Assembly: GCA_945786855.1 (NCBI GenBank)
Contig: CALZGI010000015.1
Span: 1-42,883 of the forward strand
Source: Thermodesulfovibrionia bacterium
Lineage (GTDB): Bacteria; Nitrospirota; Thermodesulfovibrionia; UBA6902
Direction of reading: 5' to 3'
Length of the DNA: 42,883 nucleotides
The notes below the pieces were generated by a model. The model was not told the DNA's origin. It made no database searches and saw only the letters and a program-made list of their open reading frames with translations. Position numbers and translations under genes: made by a program. Positions 32,683-40,233 of the stretch are shown piece by piece; positions within the stretch are counted from its first letter, which is position 1, and each line of letters opens with the position of its first letter.

Positions 32683-33063
32683 ATGGCAGGAATAAAAAAC
32701 CGGGATGAACATCCTATCCCCGGAGTTGATTATTCGGAAATCCGCATTCCCGATGAAAATCATCTGGGAACAGGAGAGTTTACGACTTTGGTAGAAACCA
32801 AGGCATTAACCAAGATCAATCCCATAATCAGTAATGTAATGAATGACCCTTACTTTTTAATGATTGTGACTATCAACCTGGGAATTGACCAGGTTACTGT
32901 TCTTCTTGGCAAGACTCATGAAGAAGGCGCAATATCAAGAAAGGTCTTCAATGTTCCAAAAGACATTAATGTCAATGATTCCCATGATTTCACCGTTGTG
33001 TTTCACGAGTGGGATGTGAAGGAATTAACGTTAAACGGAAATAAGTTAGAGCTGGCAGAGTGA
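32683..33063 (+). CDS. Conserved-looking small protein of unknown function
   Basis: 126 residues from the second of two adjacent ATGs (32680, 32683); GGAGG is 5 nt before the second, a better spacing. I do not recognise a family. There is no signal peptide, membrane segment or cysteine. The sequence alternates beta-like strands (FLMIVTINLGIDQVTVLLG, HDFTVVFHEWDVKELTLNG). It reads as a soluble beta-rich protein. GIKNRDEHPIPGVDYSEIRIPDENHL starts it. Codon use looks like its neighbours. A palindrome CTGTTCA-AG-TGAACAG (33066-33081) follows the stop but lacks a T-run. Confidence 0.8.
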   Translation: MAGIKNRDEHPIPGVDYSEIRIPDENHLGTGEFTTLVETKALTKINPIISNVMNDPYFLMIVTINLGIDQVTVLLGKTHEEGAISRKVFNVPKDINVNDSHDFTVVFHEWDVKELTLNGNKLELAE

Positions 33064-33180
33064 GTCTGTTCAAGTGAACAGGTTCTCTCCTGGTTTCCGG
33101 GGAAATGATTTTTCAGAAACGGACCGATACATATCTTTATTAATCTGAGCGTGCAGTTCTCCCGTCTCCATGTACGGGGC

Positions 33181-33186
33181 TATAAT
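33181..33186 (+). promoter_or_regulatory. -10 box immediately before the Slp-like gene
   Basis: A perfect TATAAT ending 6 nt before ATG 33193, with no Shine-Dalgarno between. Transcription from it would begin about at the start codon. The -35 region is poor. Confidence 0.45.
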
Positions 33187-33192
33187 GTACAT

Positions 33193-33675
33193 ATGAAACG
33201 GCTGACTTTATTCTTCACAATTTTATTCTCTCTATCGGGATGTGCCCATATTGTGTCTGACGAATTAAGGAGCGAAGCTGCTCCAGGGATTACAGTTGAC
33301 CTGCTCTTCCTCAATCCCGAAGAGCACATCGGAAAGACAGTTATCATGGGAGGAAATATTGTGAAGTCGACAAACTCTCAGGAAGGGACTTACATCGAAG
33401 TCGTTGAAAAGGCCCTTGATTTCCGCGGCCGGCCCAAACATACTGACCGGTCACAGGGCAGGTTTATCATCTTCCACGAAGGATTTCTCGATAGTGTGAT
33501 CTTTTCCGAAGACAGGAATGTAACAGTAGCAGGAGAGGTACTTGGAAAAACAGTCCGTCCTCTCGGGGAGATAGACTATTCATATCTCCTGATAAAGAGC
33601 AGAGAAATTCATTTGGTAAAACCGGGAGAACGCTTCCCTGTCCAGTTTGGCATCGGCATAGGTCATACCTTTTGA
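33193..33675 (+). CDS. Slp-family outer-membrane lipoprotein
   Basis: About 160 residues from ATG 33193 (MKRLTLFFTILFSLSGC). The lipobox LSGC places the lipid on Cys17. The body has VDLLFLNPEEHIGKTVIMGGNIV, then GTYIEVVEKALDFRGRPKHTDRSQGRFIIFHEGFLDSVIFSEDRNVTVAGEVLG and IDYSYLLIKSREIHL, as in Slp/YeaY lipoproteins. The frame is open to 33151 but the signal peptide fixes the start. No Shine-Dalgarno; TATAAT at 33181-33186 is 6 nt before the ATG. It is convergent with thiC, 23 nt apart. Confidence 0.88.
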   Translation: MKRLTLFFTILFSLSGCAHIVSDELRSEAAPGITVDLLFLNPEEHIGKTVIMGGNIVKSTNSQEGTYIEVVEKALDFRGRPKHTDRSQGRFIIFHEGFLDSVIFSEDRNVTVAGEVLGKTVRPLGEIDYSYLLIKSREIHLVKPGERFPVQFGIGIGHTF

Positions 33676-33698
33676 TACCCCCGTATCCGAATTCCTTT

Positions 33699-35000
33699 TT
33701 ACTTCTTCTTCAACGCCTCTTCTACTGTCTTGATGGCACAGAATTCTCCGCACATACTGCACACCCGTGACTCACCGGGAGGGACTTCAGCACGCCATTT
33801 TTTCACCCTCTCCGGATTCAGGGAAAGCTCTATCTGCCCGTTCCAGTCAAGCGCTTTTCTTCTTCTCGCCATTTCATTGTCGATCTCGATTGCACCCTTT
33901 ACACCCTTAGCGATATCAGCAGCATGAGCGGCGATTTTTGAGGCAATGACCCCCTCTTTGACATCCTCAATGCCGGGAAGCCGAATGTGTTCAGAAGGTG
34001 TCACATAGCAGAGAAAGTCCGCACCTGCAGCACCGCCGACAGCGCCCCCGATTGCGGCAGCTATGTGGTCGTACCCCATCGCAATGTCTGTCACGAGAGG
34101 CCCTAATACATAGAAGGGGGCACCTTTGCATATCTCTTTCTGCATTTTCATGTTCAGTTCGACCTGATTCAGCGGAACATGGCCGGGACCTTCAATAATG
34201 ACCTGGACGCCCGCATTCAGCGCCCTGTCTCTCAGCGCCCCGAGCGTCAGCAGTTCATCGATCTGCGTCCTGTCTGTGGCATCGGACAGACAGCCCGGCC
34301 GTGCACCGTCACCCAGGCTCAGAGTCAGATCATATTTCCTCGATAATTCAAGAAGTCTGTCATATTCTTCAAAGAGCGGATTTTCCCGGTCGTTGTATAT
34401 CATCCATTCAACAAGAAAAGCCCCGCCCCGGCTCACAATATCGAGAATTCGTCCGTCTTCCCTCAATGTCTCAATCGTTCTTCTTGTAAGACCGCAGTGG
34501 ACAGTAACAAAATCAACGCCTTCTTCAGCATGCCCCTCTATTGCATCAAAGAGGTCGTCAACGCTCATCTTTGCTATGGAACCCCTGTCTTCAGCCGCTT
34601 TCGCCACTGCTTCGTAAATGGGGACCGTTCCGACAGAAATTGTTGATTTTCTGAGAAGCAGCCTTCGAATGTCTTTTATGGGCCCTCCCGTAGAAAGGTC
34701 CATGACGGCATCAGCACCATACTGAATCAGCACATCCAGTTTTTCCATTTCTTCTTCAAGGGAAATTCTGTCCCTCGAGGTTCCTATGTTGGCATTGATT
34801 TTCGTCCTCAGGCCTTTCCCGATACCCAGCGGTTTTATATCGTGGTTCCTGTTTCTTGAGATAACCGTGCGGCCCTGTGCAATATCTTCGGCAAGCTCTT
34901 CGGGAGCAACGCCCTCTTCTTCAGCGACGTGCTTCATTTCATCGGTAATGATCCCCTGCCTGGCAATCTCAATTCTTGTATTCCCTGATGCTTTCATCAT
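33699..35000 (-). CDS. thiC: Phosphomethylpyrimidine synthase ThiC
   Basis: 433 residues, the short form found in many anaerobes. It converts aminoimidazole ribotide to HMP phosphate by radical SAM chemistry. IARQGIITDEMKHVAEEE starts it, then LGIGKGLRTKINANIGTS, MDLSTGGPIKDIRRLLL and GALRDRALNAGVQVIIEGPGHVPLNQVE. The C-terminal cluster motif CSMCGEFC has Cys414, Cys417 and Cys421 (CX2CX3C, as in short ThiCs). AAGGAG lies upstream of the tandem ATGs. It is last in the thi operon, 118 nt after thiE, and may also have its own promoter. Confidence 0.97.
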   Translation of the reverse strand: MMKASGNTRIEIARQGIITDEMKHVAEEEGVAPEELAEDIAQGRTVISRNRNHDIKPLGIGKGLRTKINANIGTSRDRISLEEEMEKLDVLIQYGADAVMDLSTGGPIKDIRRLLLRKSTISVGTVPIYEAVAKAAEDRGSIAKMSVDDLFDAIEGHAEEGVDFVTVHCGLTRRTIETLREDGRILDIVSRGGAFLVEWMIYNDRENPLFEEYDRLLELSRKYDLTLSLGDGARPGCLSDATDRTQIDELLTLGALRDRALNAGVQVIIEGPGHVPLNQVELNMKMQKEICKGAPFYVLGPLVTDIAMGYDHIAAAIGGAVGGAAGADFLCYVTPSEHIRLPGIEDVKEGVIASKIAAHAADIAKGVKGAIEIDNEMARRRKALDWNGQIELSLNPERVKKWRAEVPPGESRVCSMCGEFCAIKTVEEALKKK

Positions 35001-35057
35001 AGATTCTCCTTATGTAATTCGTTCAATGTTTTTCAATGAAGTTAAGCCTTCTCTCAC

Positions 35058-35086
35058 ATTAAACCAATGTAATACTATTTTTTCAA
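35058..35086 (-). promoter_or_regulatory. Putative internal promoter for thiC
   Basis: On the minus strand TTGAAA (35086-35081), 17-nt spacer, TTTAAT (35063-35058), each 5 of 6 to consensus. It lies in the thiE-thiC gap and would allow thiC expression independent of the TPP riboswitch. Confidence 0.5.
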
Positions 35087-35118
35087 AATGCTGAATCAAA
35101 CGTGCTGTCTGTGCATTT

Positions 35119-35805
35119 TTATAATGCAGACAGTATTCTCTCTGTCTTCCCTTTAATGTCATCATCCTTTAATATTTCAGATATCATGGCCACGCCATAG
35201 ACCCCCGTCTTATGAACGCTTTGTATCCTGCTTTCCTTTATCCCTCCCAAAGCAAACACCGGAAGCTTTATTTTTGTGCACACGTCTCGAAGACCGTGCA
35301 ATCCGACGGGGGCACCATACGCAGTTTTTGAGGGGGTCCTGTATACAGGTCCGAAAGTTATGAAATCCGCTCCCCCCTTTTCAGCCTTTTTCGCTTCCTT
35401 CAGAGTGTGTGTTGAAACACCGATCATGAGTCTCTTCTTTACCACTTTTCTGACAGCCTCTACAGGAATACTGTTTTGAGCAAGATGTACTCCCTCTGCA
35501 CCAACAGCAAGAGCAACATCGATCCTGTCATTAATAAATAACGCTGCATCATATTGCTTTGTTAAATTTCTCATTTTGTAAGCCAGCGTTAAAAGGTCTC
35601 TCGTACTTAAATCCTTTTCCCTGAGTTGTATTGCTCTGGCCCCTCCCTTTAAAGCCTTTTGAACCGCGGGTAACAGTGTGCGGGTTGCAGAATATGCTTT
35701 GCCGGTTTCCGATAACAGTTTTCTGTCTGTTATAAGGTAAAGCGTAAAGTCAGGAGACCTTTTTTTAATTCTTTTCCTGACAGCTGATCGCTGATCGCTG
35801 ATCAC
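35119..35805 (-). CDS. thiE: Thiamine-phosphate synthase ThiE
   Basis: 228 residues with a GTG start 5 nt after thiG. It joins HMP-PP and the thiazole phosphate. The core is LYLITDRKL, KGGARAIQLREKDLSTRDLL, LFINDRIDVALAVGAEGVHLAQ, GADFITFGPVYRTPSKTAYG and FALGGIKESRI. The first nine or so residues (ISDQRSAVR) are encoded by three copies of GATCAGC, so the N-terminus seems to come from a repeat. Homologues start near TLYLITDR; no better in-frame start with a Shine-Dalgarno is visible. Confidence 0.96.
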   Translation of the reverse strand: MISDQRSAVRKRIKKRSPDFTLYLITDRKLLSETGKAYSATRTLLPAVQKALKGGARAIQLREKDLSTRDLLTLAYKMRNLTKQYDAALFINDRIDVALAVGAEGVHLAQNSIPVEAVRKVVKKRLMIGVSTHTLKEAKKAEKGGADFITFGPVYRTPSKTAYGAPVGLHGLRDVCTKIKLPVFALGGIKESRIQSVHKTGVYGVAMISEILKDDDIKGKTERILSAL

Positions 35806-35806
35806 A
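35784..35806. repeat. Triple GATCAGC heptamer at the thiE start
   Basis: On the minus strand three head-to-tail GATCAGC units overlap the GTG start codon of thiE and encode its first residues. The motif resembles the GCTGA/TCAGC runs in the trxB-ffh element. Confidence 0.7.
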
Positions 35807-35810
35807 GTCT

Positions 35811-36581
35811 CTAAAGCATTCCCTCAATGGGGCTGCTCGCCATTGCGTACAGTTTTCTCTGGATCCTTCCTGCCCTGTATGCCAGCCGGCCTGCTATCAC
35901 TCCATGCTTCATCGCATCGGCCATTGCAATGGGATCACGCGCCCCCGCAATCGCTGTATTCAGCAGCACCGCATCGCAGCCAAGTTCCATCGCGACAGCA
36001 ACATCAGATGCGGTCCCCACTCCGGCATCGACGATAATCGGCACCGTGGCCTGCTCAAGTATTATTTTAATATTGTAAGGATTCCGTATTCCCAGCCCTG
36101 ACCCTATCGGAGCAGCAAGGGGCATAACTGCTGAAGCACCTGCATCGACAAGCCTCCGGGCCATGATCGGATCATCATTAATATAGGGAAAAACGATAAA
36201 CCCTTCTTTTGCAAGTATTTCAGTTGCCTCGAGTGTCGCACAGGCGTCAGGGAAGAGCGTTTGTTCATCTCCTATCACCTCAAGCTTGATCAGGTCCGAG
36301 ACGCCCGTCTCCCTGGCAAGCCGTGCATACCGCAATGCATCTTCCAGGGTGTAGCAGCCTGCCGTGTTCGGGAGGATCTTGTACTTTTTCGGATCAATAA
36401 AATCAAGAAGGTTCTCAGACTTGTTATCAAAAATATTCGTCCTTCGTACAGCCACAGTCACCACATCGGCGCCGGATACCTCAATCGCTTTCGCAGTCTC
36501 TTCAAAATCTTTATACTTCCCCGTTCCAACCCAGAGTCTGGATTTGAACTCAATCCCCTTAATAACAAATCTGTCAGTCAT
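35811..36581 (-). CDS. thiG: Thiazole synthase ThiG
   Basis: 256 residues. It assembles the thiazole from DXP, the ThiS thiocarboxylate and dehydroglycine. [17 protein letters not shown], then [33 protein letters not shown] and [16 protein letters not shown] hold the Schiff-base lysine. [14 protein letters not shown] and [34 protein letters not shown] (in part) bind phosphate. GAGGAGA Shine-Dalgarno. It is 58 nt after thiS and 5 nt before thiE. Confidence 0.98.
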   Translation of the reverse strand: MTDRFVIKGIEFKSRLWVGTGKYKDFEETAKAIEVSGADVVTVAVRRTNIFDNKSENLLDFIDPKKYKILPNTAGCYTLEDALRYARLARETGVSDLIKLEVIGDEQTLFPDACATLEATEILAKEGFIVFPYINDDPIMARRLVDAGASAVMPLAAPIGSGLGIRNPYNIKIILEQATVPIIVDAGVGTASDVAVAMELGCDAVLLNTAIAGARDPIAMADAMKHGVIAGRLAYRAGRIQRKLYAMASSPIEGML

Positions 36582-36639
36582 TCATCTCTCCTCAATAATG
36601 ATTTATCCAAATATACACACTGGACTTTCGGAAGAATTT

Positions 36640-36840
36640 CTATCCACCCCCGACAAAGTTTACTATCTCAACAGAATCTCCCTCTTTCAGAAGATGATCC
36701 CCGTAATGCATCTTTTTAATTATATTCAAGTTGACTTCAACGGCAACCCTCGCAGGTTCAATGTCAAGTTTCTCAAGGAGGCCTGTGACTGTAAGGTCAT
36801 TTTGTACGTCTTTTTCATTTCCATTGATTATCAGTTTCAA
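36640..36840 (-). CDS. thiS: Sulfur-carrier protein ThiS
   Basis: 66 residues, TTG start with AGGAG 7 nt upstream. It is a ubiquitin-like fold ending in Gly-Gly (VEIVNFVGGG), whose C-terminus becomes the thiocarboxylate that gives sulfur to ThiG. MKLIINGNEKDV and VAVEVNLNIIKKMHYGDHLLKEGDSVE are typical. It is 40 nt after the ThiH/HydG-like gene. No thiF activating enzyme is in the operon. Confidence 0.96.
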   Translation of the reverse strand: MKLIINGNEKDVQNDLTVTGLLEKLDIEPARVAVEVNLNIIKKMHYGDHLLKEGDSVEIVNFVGGG

Positions 36841-36880
36841 TCATTCACTCCTGTACGGTGCATCGGGACAGGCTCTCTCC

Positions 36881-38197
36881 CTAAATATGCAGGTCCCGTT
36901 TTCCGGCCTCTATGTTCTTCAGCTTGTCAGATAAACCGTTCCTGCTTTTCGATATTTCCTCATTCAGCATTCTGACCAACTGATCTCTCACCTCACCTGT
37001 CGCATAGTCTTCAACGTATTCCTTCAGAGACAGGATTGCGTTTTCATGACAGAAGGTCTTTATGGTTTTCTCCTCTGCCAGACTTTTGAACCGTTTTCCG
37101 CTTCTGCCTTCACGGTAACAGGCCGTGCACAGGCTCGGCATAAGTCCGAGACTTGCTATCTTTCCCACTACTTCTTCAAGACTTCTACTGTCTCCGATCT
37201 CGAATTGTTCAGTGTCTCCTTCGTTCATATATCCTCGCGGGCTTGTTTTTGACCCGGCTGATACCTGGGACGCACCGATTGAAAAAAGTTCGTCTCTCAG
37301 TGCAGACGGCTCTCTTGTTGATACAACAACACCGACATAAGGCAATGCCAGGCGGTACAGGGCAACTACCTTTTTAAAGTCTTCATCGCTGACTGAGTAC
37401 TTTAAATGATCCGCCGCAGAGCCCTGAGCCGGCTGAAGTCTCGGAACAGACAGCGTATGGGGACCAAAGCCATATTTTTTTATCAGCCTCCTGCAGTGGG
37501 CAATTAATGCAGTAACGTCCCATCGCCAGTCATAAAGCCCGAGCAGCACACCCATTCCAATGTCTTCAAATCCGGCTTTAATTGCCCTGTCCATGACACC
37601 GAATCGCCAGGTATAATCGGCCTTCGTTCCGGATGGGTGCAGATACCTGTAGGACGGCATGTGATATGTCTCCTGAAAACACTGATATACACCAACACCG
37701 GAATCCCTGAGCCGTTTGAAATCATCTATGCTCATGGGGGCAGCGTTCACATGCAGAATACGGATGTCTGTCCGGTCATAAATCTCATGTACTACTTTTT
37801 CAAAATAGTCTATTCCTGCGCGTTTTGGGTGTTCACTGGCAACCAGGAGCAGCCTTTTGTATCCCCTTGCCTCAAGAAGGGAGGCCTCCTCAACCGCTTC
37901 ATCAACGGTCAGTGTCTTTCTGACGGCATCCCTGTTCCCTTTTCTGAAACCGCAGTACAGGCAATCATTGGTGCACTCGCTCGACAAGTAAAGGGGTGCA
38001 AAAAGAACGATCCTCTTGCCATACACTTTTTCCTTGACTCTGCACGCTGCATCAAATATTTCAGACCATATATCACTGTCATTCACAGCAACCAGAGCTG
38101 ATACCTCAGGAAGACTCAAAGATTGCAAATCCAGTGATTTATCAAGGATCTCCCGTATGCGAGAAACATCTGGTTTGATCACTTCATTTTGATTCAT
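36881..38197 (-). CDS. thiH: Radical SAM tyrosine lyase: ThiH with HydG-type C-terminal cluster motif
   Basis: 438 residues. The radical SAM motif CX3CX2C is Cys75/Cys79/Cys82 (ECTNDCLYCGF). HVNAAPMSIDDFKRL, YQCFQETYHMPSYRYLHPSG and FGPHTLSVPRLQPA are shared by ThiH and HydG. The C-terminus holds Cys357, Cys360 and Cys383, exactly CX2CX22C (CTACYREGRSG...TFCHENAIL). In HydG this motif binds the auxiliary cluster that turns dehydroglycine into CO and cyanide; E. coli ThiH lacks it. The operon (TPP riboswitch, thiS, thiG) argues for making dehydroglycine for thiazole. GGAGAAAA Shine-Dalgarno. It could be a HydG relative used as ThiH; no hydE or hydF is present. Confidence 0.93.
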   Translation of the reverse strand: MNQNEVIKPDVSRIREILDKSLDLQSLSLPEVSALVAVNDSDIWSEIFDAACRVKEKVYGKRIVLFAPLYLSSECTNDCLYCGFRKGNRDAVRKTLTVDEAVEEASLLEARGYKRLLLVASEHPKRAGIDYFEKVVHEIYDRTDIRILHVNAAPMSIDDFKRLRDSGVGVYQCFQETYHMPSYRYLHPSGTKADYTWRFGVMDRAIKAGFEDIGMGVLLGLYDWRWDVTALIAHCRRLIKKYGFGPHTLSVPRLQPAQGSAADHLKYSVSDEDFKKVVALYRLALPYVGVVVSTREPSALRDELFSIGASQVSAGSKTSPRGYMNEGDTEQFEIGDSRSLEEVVGKIASLGLMPSLCTACYREGRSGKRFKSLAEEKTIKTFCHENAILSLKEYVEDYATGEVRDQLVRMLNEEISKSRNGLSDKLKNIEAGKRDLHI

Positions 38198-38207
38198 TTT
38201 TCTCCAA

Positions 38208-38255
38208 ATAAAAAAACCGTATCCCCTGGTAACACTAATCTGTGAGGATACGGTT
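38208..38255 (-). terminator. Intrinsic terminator of the TPP riboswitch
   Basis: On the minus strand AACCGTATCC (38255-38246) pairs with GGATACGGTT (38224-38215), followed by TTTTTTTATTT. The T-run ends only a few bases before the thiH Shine-Dalgarno, so termination would stop thiH transcription. Confidence 0.9.
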
Positions 38256-38266
38256 TAACTTGTATA

Positions 38267-38354
38267 TTTCCTTTCCTCCGCTGGGATTAACCAGTTCAGG
38301 TTCAAGGGGTCTTCCGATGATTCCGGAACTCTCAGGCGCTGCCTCCCCCAGGGT
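38267..38354 (-). promoter_or_regulatory. TPP (THI-box) riboswitch
   Basis: Read on the minus strand it has the THI-box order: GGGGGAGGCAGCGCCTGAGA, a variable hairpin (TTCCGG-AATCAT-CGGAA), then GACCCCTTGAACCTGA, CTGGTTAATCCCAGCGGAGGAAAG. CTGAGA, GAACCTGA and CCAGCGGAGG are the conserved ligand-site segments. Thiamine pyrophosphate binding would favour the terminator at 38208-38255. It controls thiH-thiS-thiG-thiE and probably thiC. Confidence 0.95.
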
Positions 38355-38360
38355 AATGTA

Positions 38361-38389
38361 AGTATACTGCGTCATTCCATGCGTGTCAA
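38361..38389 (-). promoter_or_regulatory. Promoter of the thiamine operon
   Basis: On the minus strand a perfect TTGACA (38389-38384), 17-nt spacer, TATACT (38366-38361). The predicted start site near 38354 coincides with the 5' edge of the TPP riboswitch. Confidence 0.8.
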
Positions 38390-38562
38390 GCAACCTGAAG
38401 ACCTGCATGGCCGGACTATTGCTGATTATTCTGATCATCCGTCTGCATCGGCCAATCGATATTTGTGTTACCGGGCATGGGGCTATTTATCAGTGCGTAT
38501 CGGCACAGGTATGTCAAAGGAGCGGATCGAGAAAAAATGCTGAAAATAATTTATTATTATCT

Positions 38563-39441
38563 GTGCAAAGTTACATAGTCACGATAGCAGCTTTTCTTAT
38601 TATTACATCGAATGTGTACGCATCGGGTACGTACCCTGTTGATAATCCTTCTACGCCATTAATCGGTCTCAGCGGGTTCTATACAATACAAGACAAAGAT
38701 TCTCTGATCGAGCTTGCCAGAACATATAGTGTAGGATATAACGAAATAACCGATGCAAACATTCATGTAGATCCCTGGGTGCCTGATGCAGGAACAAGAA
38801 TAATAATACCAACCACATGGCTGCTTCCTGAATCCATCAGAGATGAAGTTGTGATAAACCTTGCTGAACTGAGGTTGTATTTCTTCTATTCAGTCGACGG
38901 GCGCAAATATGTATCAACCTACCCTTTAGGCATCGGAAGTCAGGGTTTCAGTACTCCCACAGGCACCTTTAAAATAACTGCAAAAATCAAAGATCCTGTC
39001 TGGCGTATTCCGACAGGTTTCCGGGATGAATATCCTGACCTCCCGGACTTTGTCCGTCCCGGGCCTGACAACCCCCTCGGTAAATACTGGCTTCAGCTGT
39101 CTGTAAACGGATATGGGATTCATGGAACGAATAGACCATACGGGATAGGGCGCAGGGTCAGCCACGGGTGCATCAGGCTTTATCCGGAAGATATAGAAAC
39201 TCTGTATAAATTTATTAAACCGGGAACCAGGGTCCGGATAGTGAACGAGCCGGTTAAGGTGGGTTGGCATAACAACAAAGTCTATATTGAAGTGCACAGA
39301 TCGGAAATGGAACATTCGGACCTGATGAAAGCAGCCATACAGAAACTCAGCAGAAAGCACCTGCTTGAATATGTTGACACGCCCTTAATGGTCAATGAAG
39401 TAAAAAATGCAACAGGGCTTCCTGCCGATATTTCCAGATAG
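38563..39441 (+). CDS. L,D-transpeptidase (YkuD) with LysM-like N-terminus
   Basis: About 293 residues from GTG 38563, which begins a signal peptide (MQSYIVTIAAFLIITSNVYASG). The frame is open to 38383 but that part overlaps the thi promoter. An ATG at 38537 in another frame (MLKIIYYYLCKVT, then stop) would need a frameshift to join. A LysM-like region (FYTIQDKDSLIELARTYSVGYNEITDANIHVDPWVPDAGTRIIIP) precedes the YkuD domain with the catalytic motif HGTNRPYGIGRRVSHGCIRL (His, Ser-His-Gly-Cys). It crosslinks peptidoglycan or attaches lipoproteins. The alanine-zipper lipoprotein gene is convergent, 1 nt apart. Confidence 0.9.
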   Translation: MQSYIVTIAAFLIITSNVYASGTYPVDNPSTPLIGLSGFYTIQDKDSLIELARTYSVGYNEITDANIHVDPWVPDAGTRIIIPTTWLLPESIRDEVVINLAELRLYFFYSVDGRKYVSTYPLGIGSQGFSTPTGTFKITAKIKDPVWRIPTGFRDEYPDLPDFVRPGPDNPLGKYWLQLSVNGYGIHGTNRPYGIGRRVSHGCIRLYPEDIETLYKFIKPGTRVRIVNEPVKVGWHNNKVYIEVHRSEMEHSDLMKAAIQKLSRKHLLEYVDTPLMVNEVKNATGLPADISR

Positions 39442-39442
39442 A

Positions 39443-39793
39443 CTACTTTCTTTGTCCCATTTCAAAGGCCTTGACAGCCTTTTCAGCGGCCAGTGAAGCA
39501 GCATCAGCCGCCCTTTCAGCCCTGTTCGCAGCTCTCTCAGCTCTTCCCGCAGCACTCTCTGCCTTCGAAACTACACTATCAGTCCTTGCAGCAGACTGCA
39601 TTGCGCCGTGTGCCTCTTGTGATACCTTATCAAGAGCAGCGTTTGCTGATGCAGCAGAGGCCTTCGCATCCTTGGCAGCAGTGATTGCACTATCGAGAAG
39701 TTCTTGATCTTCAGGTGAAAGTGAATACTTGCCGGCACATCCAGCCATGACAAAGACAAGCATCAGGCTTAACAGTACGAGTAATATTCTCAT
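39443..39793 (-). CDS. Alanine-zipper lipoprotein (Lpp/OprI-like)
   Basis: 116 residues. A signal peptide with lipobox MAGC puts the lipid on Cys19. The mature part is a long Ala-rich heptad coiled coil (TAAKDAKASAASANAALDKV, then AAGRAERAANRAERAADAAS) of the alanine-zipper type (PF11839 class). It ends in Lys (GQRK). Such lipoproteins trimerise and tether outer membrane to peptidoglycan. Its neighbour is an L,D-transpeptidase, the enzyme class that attaches Lpp through a C-terminal Lys, so a functional link is plausible. Shine-Dalgarno GGGGG 5 nt before ATG. Confidence 0.88.
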   Translation of the reverse strand: MRILLVLLSLMLVFVMAGCAGKYSLSPEDQELLDSAITAAKDAKASAASANAALDKVSQEAHGAMQSAARTDSVVSKAESAAGRAERAANRAERAADAASLAAEKAVKAFEMGQRK

Positions 39794-40233
39794 AATAACC
39801 CCCTTTCCTTAAATTTACACTTTTATAACGCAACGATATTATTAATATAAATATACTATTCTTAGCAGTTTTGCAAGTTTTTTTTCCTCTCTGCATGATG
39901 TTTGAGCAATTTACATCAAGGCTCTCCCTTTCCCGCGGGCACGATCTGTAACTCATTAATACCTGTCACTCTGGCATAGGGTAACTTGATAGATCAGCAT
40001 CTGCGGACTTCAGAGAAAGTCCCATCTTCAGGGATTATACATATCTCCTCTTCGAATCAAGGTGGGGGCTAATATTGAAAGCTGCCTTGTATTTCTTCCT
40101 TCTCTAAACATCTGTATCCGGACCTGCGTATTCACAACCGGTGATAAATATGTTATATATATAAGGGAGACAGAAGAGCAGCACTGCATTGAACAATCAC
40201 TACTCCCGATTCACAGAAAAGTGTACCTATAAA
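39794..40233. other. Divergent regulatory region, 440 nt
   Basis: No gene seen. The minus-strand lipoprotein promoter is at 39848-39876. A hairpin GGACTT-CAGAGA-AAGTCC lies near 40005-40022. On the plus strand TTCACA (40131-40136), 17 nt, TATATA (40154-40159) could drive the membrane-anchored protein. The middle part (39900-40120) has no motif I can name. Confidence 0.45.
39848..39876 (-). promoter_or_regulatory. Putative promoter of the alanine-zipper lipoprotein
   Basis: On the minus strand TTGCAA (39876-39871), 17-nt spacer, TATTTA (39853-39848). It leaves a leader of about 50 nt with the Shine-Dalgarno. Confidence 0.5.

Noticed and set aside
33066-33081. CTGTTCA-AG-TGAACAG as a terminator
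   Set aside because: A perfect hairpin but with no T-run on either strand.
38235-38438. Minus-strand frame of 67 codons over the thi leader
   Set aside because: It is the translation of the TPP riboswitch and promoter, which explain this sequence better.
39471-39707. Ala-rich plus-strand frame at 39471-39707
   Set aside because: It mirrors the alanine-zipper coding strand; the lipobox and Shine-Dalgarno are on the minus strand.
39990-40060. Possible additional riboswitch around the GGACTT hairpin
   Set aside because: No conserved aptamer pattern that I can name; only one short hairpin.
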